Shown piece by piece: positions 63,939 to 64,000 of a stretch of 64,000 nucleotides of DNA. The stretch is taken from assembly GCA_944739405.2 (NCBI GenBank), contig OX123199.2, forward strand, positions 5,321,898 to 5,385,897. Reading direction: 5' to 3'. The notes below the pieces were generated by a model. It ran no database searches. It was not told the DNA's origin and saw only the letters and a list, made by a program, of their open reading frames with translations. This DNA comes from Euclidia mi. Lineage: Eukaryota > Arthropoda > Insecta > Lepidoptera > Erebidae. Every line of letters begins with the position of its first letter. Position 1 is the stretch's first letter. Position numbers and translations under genes: made by a program.

Positions 63939-64000
63939 GTAATATGTGGTCTCACTGCTGTGGTGAAAAGTTATGTGTGCTACACGAGAGCAAAGTTTTT

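Larger units (their letters stand above)
62967..64000. mobile_element. Fold-back element with inverted arms of about 270 bp, right end outside window
   Basis: The left arm 62967-63239 and right arm 63726-64000 are inverted copies that match over nearly all positions, with small indels, around a centre of about 486 bases. The right arm runs to the last base of the window, so the element continues. Each arm carries a related small reading frame. I do not recognise the family. Terminal inverted repeats of this size suggest a fold-back DNA element or two opposed copies of one repeat. Confidence 0.75.

Overview
The window looks like nuclear DNA of an insect, most likely a moth or butterfly (Lepidoptera). 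It is AT-rich and packed with mobile-element families I know from lepidopteran genomes: jockey/CR1-type LINEs with a characteristic 3' end, Helitrons, tRNA-headed SINEs, RTE-like 3' ends with GAT tails, and repeats containing (TCTG)n runs. There are no operons, no rRNA genes and no convincing functional tRNA genes. The species assignment is inference from family recognition, not from a search.

Layout. 1-4 kb: a decayed LINE. 4.6-10.7 kb: a Helitron (copy A) bracketed by a perfect 697-bp direct repeat. 10.7-16 kb: AT-rich DNA, a second Helitron family and SINEs. 16.8-19.3 kb: two GC-rich islands. One holds the best candidate for host coding sequence, a possible first exon on the minus strand. 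20-29 kb: fragments of LINEs, SINEs and Helitron ends, plus an unexplained 600-bp stretch with a repeated E-box-like motif. 29.8-33.5 kb: Helitron copy B. 33.6-34.4 kb: a LINE C-terminus with a zinc finger. 36-39.2 kb: a LINE with a long open frame. 42.5-46.4 kb: Helitron copy C. 48-49 kb: a LINE remnant. 49-54 kb: a broken Ty3/gypsy-type LTR retrotransposon. 54.1-56.4 kb: Helitron copy E. 56.5-60.3 kb: Helitron copy D. 60-62.8 kb: SINE and LINE pieces. 62.8-64 kb: a large fold-back element that runs off the window.

The most informative set is the five related Helitrons (A-E). They share a 5' terminus (TC) and, where preserved, a 3' CTAG terminus, inserted between A and T. They carry only the helicase half of the usual Rep-helicase gene. 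Copies A-D share one SINE-like insertion inside the helicase gene, and B-D share a second in the 3' tail. Copy E shows both sites empty and keeps 11 helicase residues that are missing at least from A, B and C. The insertions therefore date the amplification.

A second theme is a recurring lesion: long perfect or near-perfect inverted duplications with spacers of only 2-9 bases, found at seven loci and in unrelated elements. One of them breaks the reverse transcriptase of the gypsy element right at its catalytic motif. They look like snap-back template-switch events, but an assembly or library artefact must be excluded.
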